From contig NZ_OX365700.1 of the NCBI RefSeq assembly GCF_947241125.1, forward strand, positions 4,002,461-4,066,460: 64,000 nt of DNA. Direction: 5' to 3'. Numbering within the stretch: the stretch's first letter is position 1; every line of letters starts with the position of its first letter. Source of the stretch: Nitrospira tepida (GTDB lineage: Bacteria; Nitrospirota; Nitrospiria; Nitrospirales; Nitrospiraceae). The position numbers were made by a program, and so were the translations under genes. The notes below the pieces were generated by a model, which had not been told where the DNA came from, ran no database searches, and saw only the letters and a program-made list of their open reading frames with translations. Positions 62,927 to 64,000 of this stretch are shown one piece after another.

Positions 62927-63880
62927 ATGGAGCGCCATTACGACGTCAACGATCTCGCGGTAGCCATTGGGTTGGCGGCGACGGTGTTCAGTGGCTACCT
63001 GTTGATGACTGCCGCCAACGGGACCTTCCAAGCGGCCCCACCTCAACAAGGGGCAACCTCCCAACCGACCGGCATTCTGGCAAGCATGGTCTGGCTCCAA
63101 CCGGCGCTGGGCCAAGCCATCCTCGATCAATCTCTTCTGGAGCGCGACGGCCCCCGCGCGATTACAGAAAGCGCGACCAACCTCTCGCGCGCGCTCGTGG
63201 CGCAGCACCGGTTCGGCGCCGCGCCAGAGAATCTCAGCCAGATCGTCGAAGACAAGGCCGCACGCATGAAGACCGACCACGAGGGCCGGGTGCAAACGGT
63301 CATGGGCCGCGCGATCGTGAACTTTTCCCAGCGCGGGTGGCGGAGCGGCTTGGTGCCGTCGGGATTCGAGCCGTCGGAGTTCAACAAACGGATGATCCAT
63401 GCGACGGAAACGATGGGCCGGCGATTGGATGGCGAGTTCTCGTCGGTTTGGCAGCCGACCCTCGGCCGGATCATCGTGGACACCAGTCGGGAATTGACGG
63501 CGCTTGCCGCACAGATTCAAGAACGCACCGGCCGGGCCATCATGCAGGTGACGCAGGCTCAAATGCGGTATGAAGACGCACGGGCGGCCAATCAATACCA
63601 GTTGGCGAGCGTGACCACCGCTATCAGGCGAACGACCCAGCTCGCCGAGCAGTTCGAGCGACTGGCCGTGGCCGATGGAAGGACCGGCGAACGGATGGCC
63701 AGATTGGCCGAGCCGCGATCCTGGCCGGAGATCCCGGTCGGCTACTTTATCGCGGCCAGCGCGGCCTTGCTCGGCATCTTCGGCGGCGGACTGGCCTTCA
63801 GGTCAGGACGGGCGGAGGAGGAGACGGCCGCTGACATGAAGTTTGAGGCTCTGCAGCGGGTGTACAGGAAGATTGCGTGA
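62927..63880 (+). CDS. Membrane-anchored hypothetical protein with a long helical periplasmic part
   Basis: 317 aa, with GGAGGG upstream. One hydrophobic segment near residues 9-28 (LAVAIGLAATVFSGYLLMTAA) and a second near residues 268-290 (IPVGYFIAASAALLGIFGGGLAF) bracket a ~240-residue helix-rich region (ERDGPRAITESATNLSRAL..., AAQIQERTGRAIMQVTQAQMRYEDARAANQYQL). The C-terminus is cytosolic. No known motif; probably a structural or regulatory partner of the genes that follow, which run out of the window. Confidence 0.7.
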   Translation: MERHYDVNDLAVAIGLAATVFSGYLLMTAANGTFQAAPPQQGATSQPTGILASMVWLQPALGQAILDQSLLERDGPRAITESATNLSRALVAQHRFGAAPENLSQIVEDKAARMKTDHEGRVQTVMGRAIVNFSQRGWRSGLVPSGFEPSEFNKRMIHATETMGRRLDGEFSSVWQPTLGRIIVDTSRELTALAAQIQERTGRAIMQVTQAQMRYEDARAANQYQLASVTTAIRRTTQLAEQFERLAVADGRTGERMARLAEPRSWPEIPVGYFIAASAALLGIFGGGLAFRSGRAEEETAADMKFEALQRVYRKIA

Positions 63881-63964
63881 ACGGAGGAGCATAGGAGAAA
63901 GCGACCGGGAAGGATCAACCGGACGACACGGAAGCGGTGTCGTCCGCGACAAGCGAGGTGCCTT

Positions 63965-64000
63965 ATGTCCTGGGGCTACTGGGGAATTGTGGCCGGTCTG
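63965..64000 (+). CDS. Start of a further gene, cut by the window end
   Basis: ATG at 63965 with GAGGT upstream; the 12 visible codons read MSWGYWGIVAGL, the beginning of a hydrophobic N-terminus. Likely cotranscribed with the 62927 gene. Identity cannot be judged. Confidence 0.45.
   Translation, partial: MSWGYWGIVAGL

Noticed and set aside
62577-62963. 128-aa open frame before the 62927 gene
   Set aside because: Overlaps the start of a better-supported gene and shows no coding features.

Overview
The window is a GC-rich (about 60%) bacterial chromosome segment that I infer to be from Nitrospira or a close Nitrospirota relative. This rests on gene content (cadherin-like lipoprotein arrays, a PerR-rubrerythrin-GlpC-DUF3501 block, a CX5HGH PTPS next to an ErpA-type protein), not on a marker gene. 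It falls into a core part (about 0.8-46.7 kb), a mobile part (about 46.6-62.5 kb), and the start of another core block (62.9 kb onward). A tyrosine integrase at the extreme left abuts the 3' end of a tRNA-Glu, so the left edge is probably the end of another genomic island.

Core part. After a lipoprotein, two unknown genes and dinB come five paralogous lipoproteins (3.9-14.9 kb) built from 4-8 cadherin-like beta-sandwich repeats. Four of them are closely spaced on the minus strand, and one carries a perfect 269-bp internal duplication. Then follow a TAT-exported M15/DUF882-type protein, a glutamine/glutamate charging cluster (glnS, tRNA-Gln(UUG), tRNA-Gln(CUG), gltX), and a complete ISC iron-sulfur assembly operon (iscR-iscS-iscU-iscA-hscB-hscA-iscX) with a divergent ferredoxin and an IscR-type operator in between. 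Penicillin-binding protein 1A, typA/bipA, a peroxiredoxin and a thioredoxin-like protein come next.

From 32.2 to 38.1 kb, three small exported cupredoxin-like proteins, an outer-membrane barrel protein and a GAF-AAA-Fis sigma54 activator form what looks like one regulon: each of the four structural genes has a -24/-12 element upstream, three of them sharing TGGCACCGC. After it come a tandem PTPS protein, an ErpA-like carrier, the peroxide-stress block (PerR-like Fur, rubrerythrin, GlpC-like protein, DUF3501) with a perfect Fur/PerR palindrome at the regulator start, rfbC, a MoaD/ThiS-like protein without a terminal GG, HU, two small genes, tRNA-Arg and tRNA-Lys.

Mobile part. An island of about 11.25 kb starts inside tRNA-Lys and ends at a 14-bp copy of that tRNA beside a P4-type integrase. 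Its cargo looks like defence or toxin-antitoxin material: an HNH fragment, a TIGR04255-led three-gene operon, a Fic protein, remnants of AbiEii-like nucleotidyltransferases and a DUF6883/DUF4926 pair. It is riddled with insertions. An IS5-type element sits exactly in the stop codon of the third TIGR04255-operon gene. An IS110-type element, with a structured bridge-RNA-like leader, sits inside a 209-bp-type MITE, which itself splits the AbiEii-like gene. Right of the island are a second intact MITE copy, a triplicated ~90-bp hairpin repeat, and an IS21 element inside another transposase gene (6-bp target duplication). In both nests, removing the insertions on paper restores the host reading frame.

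The strongest candidates for something undescribed are the sigma54/cupredoxin/porin regulon with its unusual CxxHxxxH copper motif, the TIGR04255 three-gene operon, and the bridge-RNA leader of the IS110 element.
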